DNA of 64,000 nucleotides from Pseudomonas oryzae. Its GTDB lineage: Bacteria > Pseudomonadota > Gammaproteobacteria > Pseudomonadales > Pseudomonadaceae. A program made the translations under genes and the position numbers. Under the pieces are notes generated by a model. It saw only the letters and a program-made list of their open reading frames with translations. It had not been told where the DNA came from and searched no databases. The first letter of the stretch is position 1, and every line of letters begins with the position of its first letter. The stretch covers positions 3,639,001 to 3,703,000 of the forward strand of contig NZ_LT629751.1 of NCBI RefSeq assembly GCF_900104805.1, written 5' to 3'. Below, in pieces: positions 52,807-60,906 of this stretch.

Positions 52807-53496
52807 ATGGTTGGCAAATCCATCCTCATCGTTGACGACGAAGCGCCGATCCGCGAGATGATCGCCGTCGCCCTGGAAATGGCCGGCTACGAGTGCCTCG
52901 AAGCGGAGAACAGCCAGCAGGCCCACGCGCTGATCGTCGACCGCAAGCCCGACCTGATCCTCCTCGACTGGATGCTGCCCGGCACCTCCGGCATCGAGCT
53001 GGCGCGCCGCCTCAAGCGCGACGAGCTGACCGCCGGCACGCCGATCATCATGCTCACCGCCAAGGGCGAGGAGGACAACAAGATCCAGGGCCTGGAGGTC
53101 GGCGCCGACGACTACATCACCAAGCCGTTCTCGCCGCGCGAGCTGGTCGCCCGCCTCAAGGCGGTGCTGCGCCGCGCCGGCGCCAGCGACGGCGAGTCGC
53201 CGATCGAGGTCGGCCCGCTGGTCCTCGACCCGCTCAGCCACCGCGTCACCATCGACGGCAAGCCGGCCGAGATGGGGCCGACCGAGTACCGCCTGCTGCA
53301 GTTCTTCATGACCCACCAGGAGCGCGCCTACACGCGCAGCCAGCTGCTCGACCAGGTGTGGGGCGGCAACGTCTACGTCGAGGAGCGCACCGTCGACGTG
53401 CACATCCGTCGTCTGCGCAAGGCGCTCGGCGAGAGCTGCGAAAATCTGGTGCAGACCGTGCGCGGCACCGGCTATCGTTTCTCCACCAAGGCCTGA
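52807..53496 (+). CDS. phoB: Phosphate regulon response regulator PhoB
   Basis: A 229-residue OmpR-type regulator. Asp54 in [10 protein letters not shown] is the phosphorylation site, with Asp10/Asp11 in IVDDE and Lys in [11 protein letters not shown]. The C-terminal winged helix ends [13 protein letters not shown] and [10 protein letters not shown]. When phosphorylated by PhoR it activates pst, pho and other genes. phoR follows by 71 bp on the same strand. Confidence 0.97.
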   Translation: MVGKSILIVDDEAPIREMIAVALEMAGYECLEAENSQQAHALIVDRKPDLILLDWMLPGTSGIELARRLKRDELTAGTPIIMLTAKGEEDNKIQGLEVGADDYITKPFSPRELVARLKAVLRRAGASDGESPIEVGPLVLDPLSHRVTIDGKPAEMGPTEYRLLQFFMTHQERAYTRSQLLDQVWGGNVYVEERTVDVHIRRLRKALGESCENLVQTVRGTGYRFSTKA

Positions 53497-53567
53497 CGCC
53501 CCTCCGCGGCGCCTGCCGGACCGCTTTCGCCGCCCCTCCGGGGCGGCCGCCTCACAAGGATCGCAAG

Positions 53568-54866
53568 GTGAATCAAGACTGGCGCGGCATCCTCATCCGC
53601 CGCCTGCTGCTGTTGGTCGGTGTCTGCCTGCTCGCCGGCCTGATCACCGGTCAGTATGCCTGGGCACTGCTGGCCGGCCTGTCCGCCTACCTGTACTGGA
53701 ACCTGCGCCAGCTGCTGCGCCTGCACCACTGGCTGCGCACCGCCGACGCCGACGAGCTGCCGCCGGAAAGCTCCGGGGTGTGGGGCGAGGTGTTCGACCA
53801 GATCTACCACCTGCAGAAACGCAACCTGCGCGCCCGCGGCCGCCTGCAGGCGGTGATCGACCGCGTGCAGGAATCCACCGCCGCGCTGCGCGACGGGGTG
53901 ATCATGCTCGACCGCCAGGGCAACCTGGAGTGGTGGAACCGCGCCGCCGGCCAGCTGCTCGGCCTCAAGCGCAAGCAGGACGGCGGCCAGCCGATCACCA
54001 ATCTGGTCCGCCACCCGCGCTTCAAGGAGTACTTCGAGCGCGACCACCATCCCGAGCCGCTGGAGCTGCCCTCGCCGGTCAACGACCACATCCGCCTGCA
54101 GCTGCAGCTGACCCTCTACGGCAACGGCGAGCACCTGATGATCGTGCGCGACGTGACCCGCGTCCACCAGCTCGAGCAGATGCGCAAGGACTTCGTCGCC
54201 AACGTCTCCCACGAGCTGCGCACGCCGCTGACCGTGCTCACCGGCTACCTGGAGACCCTGCTGGACAACGTCGAGGAGATCCAGCCGCGCTGGCGCCGCG
54301 CCCTGCAGCAGATGCAGCAGCAGGGCGCGCGCATGCAGAACCTGCTCAACGACCTGCTGCTGCTGGCCCGCCTGGAGGCCACCGACTACCCGGCCGACAA
54401 CAAGCCGGTGAGCGTCGACCTGCTGCTCGCCAGCATCCGCGCCGACGCCCAGGCGCTGTCCGGAGGTCGCCACGCGATCAGCCTGGAGGCCGACGCCAGG
54501 GTGCGCCTCAAGGGCAGCGAGGCGGAGCTGCGCAGCGCCTTCTCCAACCTGGTGTTCAACGCGGTCAAGTACAGCCCGGAGGGCGGCGAGATCCGCCTGC
54601 GCTGGTGGGGCGACGAAACCGGCGCGCACTTCAGCGTGCAGGACAGCGGCCTGGGCATCGAGGCCAAGCACATCCCGCGGCTCACCGAACGCTTCTACCG
54701 GGTCGACGCCAGCCGCTCGGCCAACACCGGCGGCACCGGCCTGGGCCTGGCCATCGTCAAGCACGTGCTGATCCGCCACCACGGCCAGCTGCAGATCGAC
54801 AGCACGCCCGGCAAGGGCAGCACCTTCACCTGCCACTTCCCGCCGGCCCAGCAGGCGCGGCCCTGA
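53568..54866 (+). CDS. phoR: Phosphate regulon sensor kinase PhoR
   Basis: A 432-residue inner-membrane histidine kinase. Two N-terminal membrane helices lie at about residues 8-45 with almost no periplasmic loop, then a PAS region (VIMLDRQGNLEWWNRAAGQL). His215 in ANVSHELRTPL is the phosphorylation site. The ATPase domain has NLVFNAVKYSPEGG (N box), DSGLGIEAKHIPRL and GGTGLGLAIVKH. It starts with GTG, with AAGGA seven bases upstream. It acts with PhoU and the Pst transporter, found 3 kb downstream. Confidence 0.95.
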   Translation: MNQDWRGILIRRLLLLVGVCLLAGLITGQYAWALLAGLSAYLYWNLRQLLRLHHWLRTADADELPPESSGVWGEVFDQIYHLQKRNLRARGRLQAVIDRVQESTAALRDGVIMLDRQGNLEWWNRAAGQLLGLKRKQDGGQPITNLVRHPRFKEYFERDHHPEPLELPSPVNDHIRLQLQLTLYGNGEHLMIVRDVTRVHQLEQMRKDFVANVSHELRTPLTVLTGYLETLLDNVEEIQPRWRRALQQMQQQGARMQNLLNDLLLLARLEATDYPADNKPVSVDLLLASIRADAQALSGGRHAISLEADARVRLKGSEAELRSAFSNLVFNAVKYSPEGGEIRLRWWGDETGAHFSVQDSGLGIEAKHIPRLTERFYRVDASRSANTGGTGLGLAIVKHVLIRHHGQLQIDSTPGKGSTFTCHFPPAQQARP

Positions 54867-54959
54867 TCCGCCCCGGCCGGGGCGCTGCCCGCCGGCGCAC
54901 TTGAAAGCCGGCGGATGACCTTCCATCCTATGGGTCTTTCCGTCAGCGACCGACCCTCC

Positions 54960-56294
54960 ATGGACCCTTCCCCCGGTTACACCGCCGCCAGCTACTTCGC
55001 CGATTTCGGCCTCATCCTGTTCGCCCTGCTGCTCGTCCTGCTCAACGGCTTCTTCGTCGCCGCCGAGTTCGCCATGGTCAAGCTGCGCGCCACCCGCGTC
55101 GAGACCATCGCCGCCGCCGCCGGCTGGCGCGGGCGCATCCTGCGCACCGTGCACGGCCAGCTCGACGCCTACCTGTCGGCCTGCCAGCTGGGCATCACCC
55201 TCGCCTCGCTCGGCCTCGGCTGGGTCGGCGAGCCGGCCTTCGCCCACCTGCTCGAGCCGCTGCTCGGCTACTTCGGCATCGCCTCGCCGGCGCTGGTGCA
55301 CGCCATCGCCTTCTTCACCGCGTTCTTCATCATCTCCTACCTGCACATCGTGGTCGGCGAGCTGGCGCCCAAGTCCTGGGCGATCCGCCGGCCCGAGCTG
55401 CTGTCGCTGTGGACCGCGGCGCCGCTGTACGCCTTCTACTGGCTGATGTACCCGGCGATCTGGCTGCTCAACGCCAGCGCCAACGCCATCCTGCGCATCG
55501 CCGGCCAGGGCGAGCCGGGGCCGCACCACGAGCATCACTACAGCCGCGAGGAGCTCAAGCTGATCCTCCACTCCAGCCGCGCCCGCGACCCCAGCGACCA
55601 GGACATGCGCGTGCTGGCCTCGGCGGTGGAGCTCGGCGAGCTGGAGGTGGTCGACTGGGCCAACTCGCGCGAGGACCTGGTGTGCCTGGAGGCCGACGCC
55701 AGCCTCGAGGAGATCCTCGCCGAGATCCGCCGCCACAAGTTCAGCCGCTACCCGGTGCTCGACGCCGAGCAGCAGTTCGTCGGCGTGCTGCACATCAAGG
55801 ACCTGCTGCTGGCCCTGCCCGGCCCCGGACAGACCGCCGCCCTCGACCTGCACGCCCTCCTGCGGCCCATCGAGCGGGTGTCGCGGCACATGCCGCTGAG
55901 CCGCCTGCTCGAGCAGTTCCGCCAGGGCGGCGCGCACTTCGCCCTGGTCGAGGAGGCCGACGGCAAGGTGGTCGGCTTCCTGACCATGGAGGACGTGCTC
56001 GAGGTGCTGGTCGGCGACATCCAGGACGAGCACCGCAAGACCGAGCGCGGCCTGCTCGCCTACCAGCCGGGCAAGCTGCTGGTGCGCGGCGACACCCCGC
56101 TGTTCAAGATCGAGCGCCTGCTCGAGGTGGACCTCGACGACGTCGAGGCGGAGACCCTCGCCGGGCTGATCTACGACAGCCTCAAGCGCCTGCCCAGCGA
56201 GGACGAGACCCTGGAGACCCACGGCCTGCGCATCATCGTCAAGAAGATGAAGGGGCCGAAGATCGTCATGGCCAAGGTGCTCAGACTGAGCTGA
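54960..56294 (+). CDS. CNNM/CorC-type hemolysin-family membrane protein with CBS pair
   Basis: A 444-residue protein. The N-terminal CNNM (DUF21) membrane domain has LLNGFFVAAEFAMVKLRATR and SYLHIVVGELAPKSWAIRRP, with about four helices. Two CBS domains follow (KFSRYPVLDAEQQFVGVLH, FALVEEADGKVVGFLTMEDV) and then a CorC_HlyC domain (LVRGDTPLFKIERLLEVDL). Relatives take part in Mg2+/Co2+ or polyamine export. The ATG at 54960 is preferred because it begins the conserved N-terminus; upstream ATGs at 54915 and 54930 are in frame. Confidence 0.88.
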   Translation: MDPSPGYTAASYFADFGLILFALLLVLLNGFFVAAEFAMVKLRATRVETIAAAAGWRGRILRTVHGQLDAYLSACQLGITLASLGLGWVGEPAFAHLLEPLLGYFGIASPALVHAIAFFTAFFIISYLHIVVGELAPKSWAIRRPELLSLWTAAPLYAFYWLMYPAIWLLNASANAILRIAGQGEPGPHHEHHYSREELKLILHSSRARDPSDQDMRVLASAVELGELEVVDWANSREDLVCLEADASLEEILAEIRRHKFSRYPVLDAEQQFVGVLHIKDLLLALPGPGQTAALDLHALLRPIERVSRHMPLSRLLEQFRQGGAHFALVEEADGKVVGFLTMEDVLEVLVGDIQDEHRKTERGLLAYQPGKLLVRGDTPLFKIERLLEVDLDDVEAETLAGLIYDSLKRLPSEDETLETHGLRIIVKKMKGPKIVMAKVLRLS

Positions 56295-56314
56295 GCGCAC
56301 GGCCCGGTACGCCC

Positions 56315-56352
56315 AACGCCAAGGGCCACCCCGCGGGGTGGCCCTTGGCGTT
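56315..56352. terminator. Perfect 38-bp palindrome between convergent genes
   Basis: Eighteen bases starting AACGCCAAGGGCCAC (56315-56332) are perfectly complementary to 56335-56352 around a central GC. It sits between the CNNM-type and M23 genes. There is no U-run, but the stem is very stable and could stop or protect both convergent mRNAs. Confidence 0.55.
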
Positions 56353-56404
56353 GCTGAGCCCTGCAGCGCCGGCCCCGCCGGGGCGAACGAATGCGCCCCT
56401 GCGC

Positions 56405-57349
56405 TCAGTCCTCGCCGCCGACGGCGAAGCGCGGCAGGCTGTCGACCGGCTGGGCGAACTGGAAGGGAATCGACTCCACCGCCAGGCCGACGTTGCGCTG
56501 CACCACGAAGTGCAGGTGCGGGCCGGTGCTGCGCCCGGTGTTGCCGGAGCGCGCGATCGGCGTGCCGGCGCCGACCCGCTGGCCGACGGCGACCTGCACC
56601 GAGCCCTGCTGCAGGTGCAGGTAGACGCCCATGGTGCCGTCATCGTGGAGGATGCGCACGTGGTTGCCGCCGGGGTTGGGGGTGGCGCCGGGCTGGTCGT
56701 TGCGCGTGCTCACCACCACGCCGCCGCGCGCGGCGAGGATCGGCGTGCCGACCGGCATGGCGATGTCCACCGCATGACGGCCCTTGGGCGTGAAGTGGCT
56801 GAACAGGCCGTTGGCGCCCTGGCTCTGGCGGAACGGCCCGCCCTGCCAGGGAAGCGGGTAGCGATAGGGCTTGGGCAGCAGGCGCGGATCGCCGAGGGCG
56901 TGGCTGAGCCTGGGCGTGTAGCGCAGCGGCTGCGCCGGATCGCGCGGCGCCAGGGTCAGCAGGCGGATCTGGCTGCGCGGCGACAGGATCCAGCGCACCG
57001 GCTTGTCCGGCGCGCCGCTGGCGTTGGCGACATCGTCCAGGCGCAGCTCCAGCTCGACCGGAGCGAACAGTTCGTTGCGCACCCGCAGGGTGTCGCCGCC
57101 GGCGTGCTTGAGCACGTCCAGGCGGACCTGGCGGGCGAGATCGTCGGACAGCTGCGGCGGGCCGGCGGGGCGACGCAGCGCGCTGCCCGGCTCGGCGAAC
57201 TGGAACACCCGCGCGCCCGGGCGGGCCTGGTCGCTGTAGGTGACCACGCCGTTGGCGTCGACGTGCTTGTAGACGGTCAGCGCGCTGGCCGGGGCGGCCA
57301 GGCCCAGCAGGAGGGGCAGCAGGAGCAGGCGGGCGGACATCATGGGCAT
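56405..57349 (-). CDS. Secreted M23 metallopeptidase with N-terminal DUF4124
   Basis: A 314-residue exported protein. After a signal peptide (cleavage near ASA-LT, residue 23) comes a DUF4124 domain (VYKHVDANGVVTYSDQ), a linker domain, and a C-terminal LytM/M23 domain. The zinc site is visible as GRHAVDIAMP (His and Asp) and TGPHLHFVVQ (HxH). It probably cuts or binds peptidoglycan peptide bridges. It is followed on the same strand, upstream, by the pst genes, with a 140-bp gap to phoU, so it may have its own promoter. Confidence 0.92.
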   Translation of the reverse strand: MPMMSARLLLLPLLLGLAAPASALTVYKHVDANGVVTYSDQARPGARVFQFAEPGSALRRPAGPPQLSDDLARQVRLDVLKHAGGDTLRVRNELFAPVELELRLDDVANASGAPDKPVRWILSPRSQIRLLTLAPRDPAQPLRYTPRLSHALGDPRLLPKPYRYPLPWQGGPFRQSQGANGLFSHFTPKGRHAVDIAMPVGTPILAARGGVVVSTRNDQPGATPNPGGNHVRILHDDGTMGVYLHLQQGSVQVAVGQRVGAGTPIARSGNTGRSTGPHLHFVVQRNVGLAVESIPFQFAQPVDSLPRFAVGGED

Positions 57350-57489
57350 GGCTGTCGGTAGTCGGAACTACCGGCAAGACTAGCAGTCCGCCACTACCCG
57401 GGCGAGTCGCCGGCCACGGGGTTGTGACCGGCCTCGCGGCGCCGTGCCGGCAGCCGACGACCGGGCACCCGGACGCCGGCGAATGCGCC

Positions 57490-58218
57490 TCAGGCCTGGC
57501 TGTCGCCGCCCTTGGCCGGCCCCTGCTTGGCCAGGCCGGTGTGGCGCACGTCGGTGCCGCGCACCAGGTAGATCACCAGTTCGGCGATGTTGCGCGCGTG
57601 GTCGCCGATGCGCTCCAGCGAGCGCAGCGCCCAGATCACGCTGAGCACGCGGGAGATCGAGCGCGGGTCCTCCATCATGTAGGTGACCAGCTCGCGCAGC
57701 GCGCTCTTGTACTCGCGGTCGACGTTCTTGTCGTACTGCGCCACCGACAGGGCGAGGTCGGCGTCGAAGCGGGCGAAGGCGTCCAGCGCCTCCTGGACCA
57801 TCTTGCGCACCTGCTCGCCGATATGGCGGATCTCCACGTAGCCACGCGGCGCCTCGCCGTCCTCGCACAGCTCGATGGCGCGCTTGGCGATCTTGGTCGC
57901 CTCGTCGCCGATGCGCTCGAGGTCGATCACCGACTTGGAGATGCTGATGATCAGGCGCAGGTCGGAGGCGGCCGGCTGGCGGCGGGCGAGGATGCGCACG
58001 CACTCCTCGTCGATGTCGCGCTCCATCTGGTTGATCTGCGCGTCGACCTCTCGCACCTGCTGGGCCAGGCCCGAGTCGGCCTCGACCAGCGCGTTGACCG
58101 CGTCGTTGACCTGCTTCTCGACCAGGCCGCCCATGGCCAGCAGGTGACTGCGGACGTCCTCCAGTTCGGCGTTGAACTGCGCGGATATGTGATGGGTGAT
58201 ACCGTCTTTGTTGATCAT
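57490..58218 (-). CDS. phoU: Phosphate signalling protein PhoU
   Basis: A 242-residue protein of two three-helix PhoU repeats, with metal-binding motifs of the E/DxxxD type in VIDLERIGDEATKIA and ALRSLERIGDHARNIAE. It links the Pst transporter to PhoR and keeps PhoR inactive when phosphate is plentiful. The ATG at 58218 has GGAG upstream and gives the usual N-terminus; a longer frame adds five residues. It is the last gene of the leftward pst operon, separated from pstB by an inverted repeat. Confidence 0.96.
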   Translation of the reverse strand: MINKDGITHHISAQFNAELEDVRSHLLAMGGLVEKQVNDAVNALVEADSGLAQQVREVDAQINQMERDIDEECVRILARRQPAASDLRLIISISKSVIDLERIGDEATKIAKRAIELCEDGEAPRGYVEIRHIGEQVRKMVQEALDAFARFDADLALSVAQYDKNVDREYKSALRELVTYMMEDPRSISRVLSVIWALRSLERIGDHARNIAELVIYLVRGTDVRHTGLAKQGPAKGGDSQA

Positions 58219-58242
58219 GGATTGGCTCCGCAAAAGCTGACT

Positions 58243-58291
58243 GTAGGGTGCGCATGGCGCACCGGGAAGCGGTGCGCCATGCGCACCCTAC
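58243..58291. repeat. Perfect 21-bp inverted repeat between pstB and phoU
   Basis: 58243-58263 (beginning GTAGGGTGCGC) is the exact reverse complement of 58271-58291, with a seven-base loop GGGAAGC. Each arm holds a smaller GGTGCGC-NNN-GCGCACC palindrome, also found twice at 21344-21408. It fills most of the 82-bp gap between two operon genes, so it would be transcribed as a long hairpin. Confidence 0.85.
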
Positions 58292-58300
58292 GCATTCGGG

Positions 58301-59131
58301 CTAGCCGTAACGACCGGTGATGTAGTCCTCGGTCTGCTTCTTCGCCGGGTTGGTGAACAGGGTATCGGTGTCGCCGTATTCGATCAGCTTGCCCATGTAC
58401 ATGAACGCGGTGTAGTCGGAGACGCGGGCCGCCTGCTGCATGTTGTGGGTGACGATGACGATGGTGTACTGGCCCTTGAGCTCGTTGATCAGCTCCTCGA
58501 CCTTGAGGGTGGAGATCGGGTCGAGCGCCGAGCAGGGCTCGTCGAGCAGCAGCACTTCCGGCTGCACCGCCACGGTGCGGGCGATCACCAGACGCTGCTG
58601 CTGGCCGCCGGAGAGGCCCAGCGCCGAGTCGTGCAGGCGGTCCTTGACCTCGTCCCACAGCGCCGCGCTCTTCAGCGCCCACTCGACGGTCTCGTCGAGC
58701 ACGCGCTTCTGGTTGATGCCCTGGATGCGCAGGCCGTAGACCACGTTCTCGTAGATGCTCTTGGGGAACGGGTTGGGCTTCTGGAACACCATACCGACGC
58801 GGCGGCGCAGCTCGGCGACGTCGACGCCCTTGGCGTAGATGTCCTGGCCGTCGAGGCGGATCTCGCCGTCGACGCGGCAGCCGTCGACCAGATCGTTCAT
58901 CCGGTTGAAGGTGCGCAGCAGGGTCGACTTGCCGCAGCCGCTCGGGCCGATGAACGCGGTGACGCGGTTCTTCGGGATGTTCATCTGCACGTCATACAGC
59001 GCCTGCTTGTCGCCGTAGAACAGGTTGAGGCCGGGCACCTCGAGGGCTACCGGCTCGCTGGCCAGGTCGAGGGTCTGCTTCTTGCGGCCCAGGCTGTCGA
59101 GGTTGATGCCGTGGCTATGTTGTTGCGACAT
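58301..59131 (-). CDS. pstB: Phosphate ABC transporter ATP-binding protein PstB
   Basis: A 276-residue ATPase of the high-affinity phosphate importer. Walker A is [11 protein letters not shown], the signature [11 protein letters not shown], Walker [14 protein letters not shown] and the switch His in [15 protein letters not shown] precedes the ATG. A GCGGGCCGC/GCGGCCCGC hairpin (59168-59188) lies in the 76-bp gap after pstA. Confidence 0.97.
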   Translation of the reverse strand: MSQQHSHGINLDSLGRKKQTLDLASEPVALEVPGLNLFYGDKQALYDVQMNIPKNRVTAFIGPSGCGKSTLLRTFNRMNDLVDGCRVDGEIRLDGQDIYAKGVDVAELRRRVGMVFQKPNPFPKSIYENVVYGLRIQGINQKRVLDETVEWALKSAALWDEVKDRLHDSALGLSGGQQQRLVIARTVAVQPEVLLLDEPCSALDPISTLKVEELINELKGQYTIVIVTHNMQQAARVSDYTAFMYMGKLIEYGDTDTLFTNPAKKQTEDYITGRYG

Positions 59132-59167
59132 GGGGAACTCCCTACGCTCACAGTTCGGTTGCGCAGC

Positions 59168-59188
59168 GCGGGCCGCCGTGCGGCCCGC
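59168..59188 (-). other. Hairpin in the pstA-pstB gap
   Basis: GCGGGCCGC (59168-59176) and GCGGCCCGC (59180-59188) pair over CGT. There is no U-run, so it more likely tunes mRNA processing between pstA and pstB than ends transcription. Confidence 0.4.
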
Positions 59189-59207
59189 CGGCTGCGGCGG
59201 AAATCGG

Positions 59208-60884
59208 TCAGTGGTCCAGCGCCTTGTACTTCTCGCGCAGGTGGTTGCGGATGTACACCGCGCTCAGGTTGAGCAGGGCGATCACCAGCACCAGCAGCAG
59301 CGCGGTGGCGTACACCAGCGGGCGGGCGGCCTCGACGTTGGGGCTCTGGAAGCCGACGTCGTAGATGTGGAAGCCCAGGTGCATGATCTTCTGGTCGAGG
59401 TGCAGGTACGGGTAGTTGCCGTCCACCGGCAGGCTCGGTGCCAGCTTGACCACGCCGACCAGCATCAGCGGCGCCACTTCGCCGGCGGCGCGCGCCACGG
59501 CGAGGATCATGCCGGTCATCATCGCCGGGCTGGCCATCGGCAGCACCACCTTCCACAGCGTCTCGGCCTTGGTCGCACCGAGCGCCAACGAACCCTCGCG
59601 CAGGGCGCGCGGAATGCGCGCCAGGCCTTCCTCGGTGGCGACGATCACCACCGGCACGGCGAGGATCGCCAGGGTCAGCGACGCCCAGAGCAAGCCCGGG
59701 GTGCCGAAGGTCGGCGCCGGCAGCGCTTCGGCGAAGAACAGCTGGTCGATCGAGCCGCCCAGCACGTAGACGAAGAAGCCCAGGCCGAACACGCCGTAGA
59801 CGATCGCCGGCACGCCGGCCAGGTTGTTCACCGCGATGCGGATGATGCGGGTCAGGGTGCCCTGCCTGGCGTACTCGCGCAGGTAGATGGCCGCCAGCAC
59901 GCCGAACGGGGTGACGATCACCGCCATGATCAGGGTCATCATCACGGTACCGAAGATCGCCGGGAAGATGCCGCCCTCGGTGTTGGCCTCGCGCGGATCG
60001 TCGCTGACGAACTCCCACAGCTTGGCGAAGTAGAAGCCCAGCTTGGCGAAGGTGCCCATGGCGTTGGGCTGGAAGGCACGCACCACCTTGCCCAGGCTGA
60101 ACTCCTGCTCGCGACCATCGACGGTGCGAACCACCACGTTGTCGCGGTTGAACTGCTCCTGCAAGCCGATCAGCTGCGCCTCCAGCACCTTGTAACGAGC
60201 GTCCAGTTCGGCGCGCTCGGCGTCCAGGTCGGCCTGCGCGGCGGCGTCCAGCCGGCCTTCCAGCTCAAGGCGGCGGGTCTGCAGACGCAGGCGCTCGAGA
60301 CCGGCGTTGATGCGGCCGATCTCCTTCTTCTCCAGGCGGTCGATATGCTTGTGCAGCTGGTCGACGCGCTCGATGCGCGCCTGCAGCTCGGCCCAGGCCG
60401 CGTCGCCTTCGGCGACCAGCCGGTCGCCCTCCTTGACCGCCAGCAGGTAGCCGTAGAAGTTGCCCCACTCGCGGCGCTCGAGGACCACCAGGTTCTCCGG
60501 AGTGCGGGTCTCGCCCAGCCACTCGCCGACCACCCAGTTGAAGTCGGCGCCATAGACCTCGCGGTTGCCGACCTTGAGCAGCTCGCGGGTCATGAACTCG
60601 CCGCCCTTGACGTCCACCGGCAGACCGCTGGCGGCCAGGCGCGCGCGTGGCACTTCCTCGGCCTGCACCAGCTCGCCGGCAATCAGTTTGGCTTCCTGGC
60701 CGGGCACCCGGTACTCGGCTTCCAGCACGTCGGCCGGCCAGAAGTGGCCGAGGCCGCGCACGGCGATCACCGCCAGCAGGCCGATGGTCATGATCACCGC
60801 GATCGACACCGCGCCGCCGGTCATCCACACCCAGGGCGTGCCGCTCTTGAACCAGGTTTTCAGGTTTTGCTGTTTCACGTTCAC
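59208..60884 (-). CDS. pstA: Phosphate ABC transporter permease PstA, extended form
   Basis: A 558-residue permease. The C-terminal half is ordinary PstA, with six helices and the EAA-type loop ([21 protein letters not shown]). The N-terminal half is extra: one membrane helix at about 21-42, then a periplasmic region whose residues 150-250 are strongly helical and heptad-like ([20 protein letters not shown]), probably coiled coil. E. coli PstA has about 296 residues. The long form is usual in Pseudomonas. It starts with GTG at 60884, 22 bp after pstC. Confidence 0.94.
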   Translation of the reverse strand: MNVKQQNLKTWFKSGTPWVWMTGGAVSIAVIMTIGLLAVIAVRGLGHFWPADVLEAEYRVPGQEAKLIAGELVQAEEVPRARLAASGLPVDVKGGEFMTRELLKVGNREVYGADFNWVVGEWLGETRTPENLVVLERREWGNFYGYLLAVKEGDRLVAEGDAAWAELQARIERVDQLHKHIDRLEKKEIGRINAGLERLRLQTRRLELEGRLDAAAQADLDAERAELDARYKVLEAQLIGLQEQFNRDNVVVRTVDGREQEFSLGKVVRAFQPNAMGTFAKLGFYFAKLWEFVSDDPREANTEGGIFPAIFGTVMMTLIMAVIVTPFGVLAAIYLREYARQGTLTRIIRIAVNNLAGVPAIVYGVFGLGFFVYVLGGSIDQLFFAEALPAPTFGTPGLLWASLTLAILAVPVVIVATEEGLARIPRALREGSLALGATKAETLWKVVLPMASPAMMTGMILAVARAAGEVAPLMLVGVVKLAPSLPVDGNYPYLHLDQKIMHLGFHIYDVGFQSPNVEAARPLVYATALLLVLVIALLNLSAVYIRNHLREKYKALDH

Positions 60885-60906
60885 GGACGTCTACCTTTCC
60901 AGAGCC

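Noticed and set aside
53472-56300. 942-codon minus-strand frame opposite phoR and the CNNM gene
   Set aside because: Antisense shadow; the plus-strand genes have all kinase and CBS motifs.
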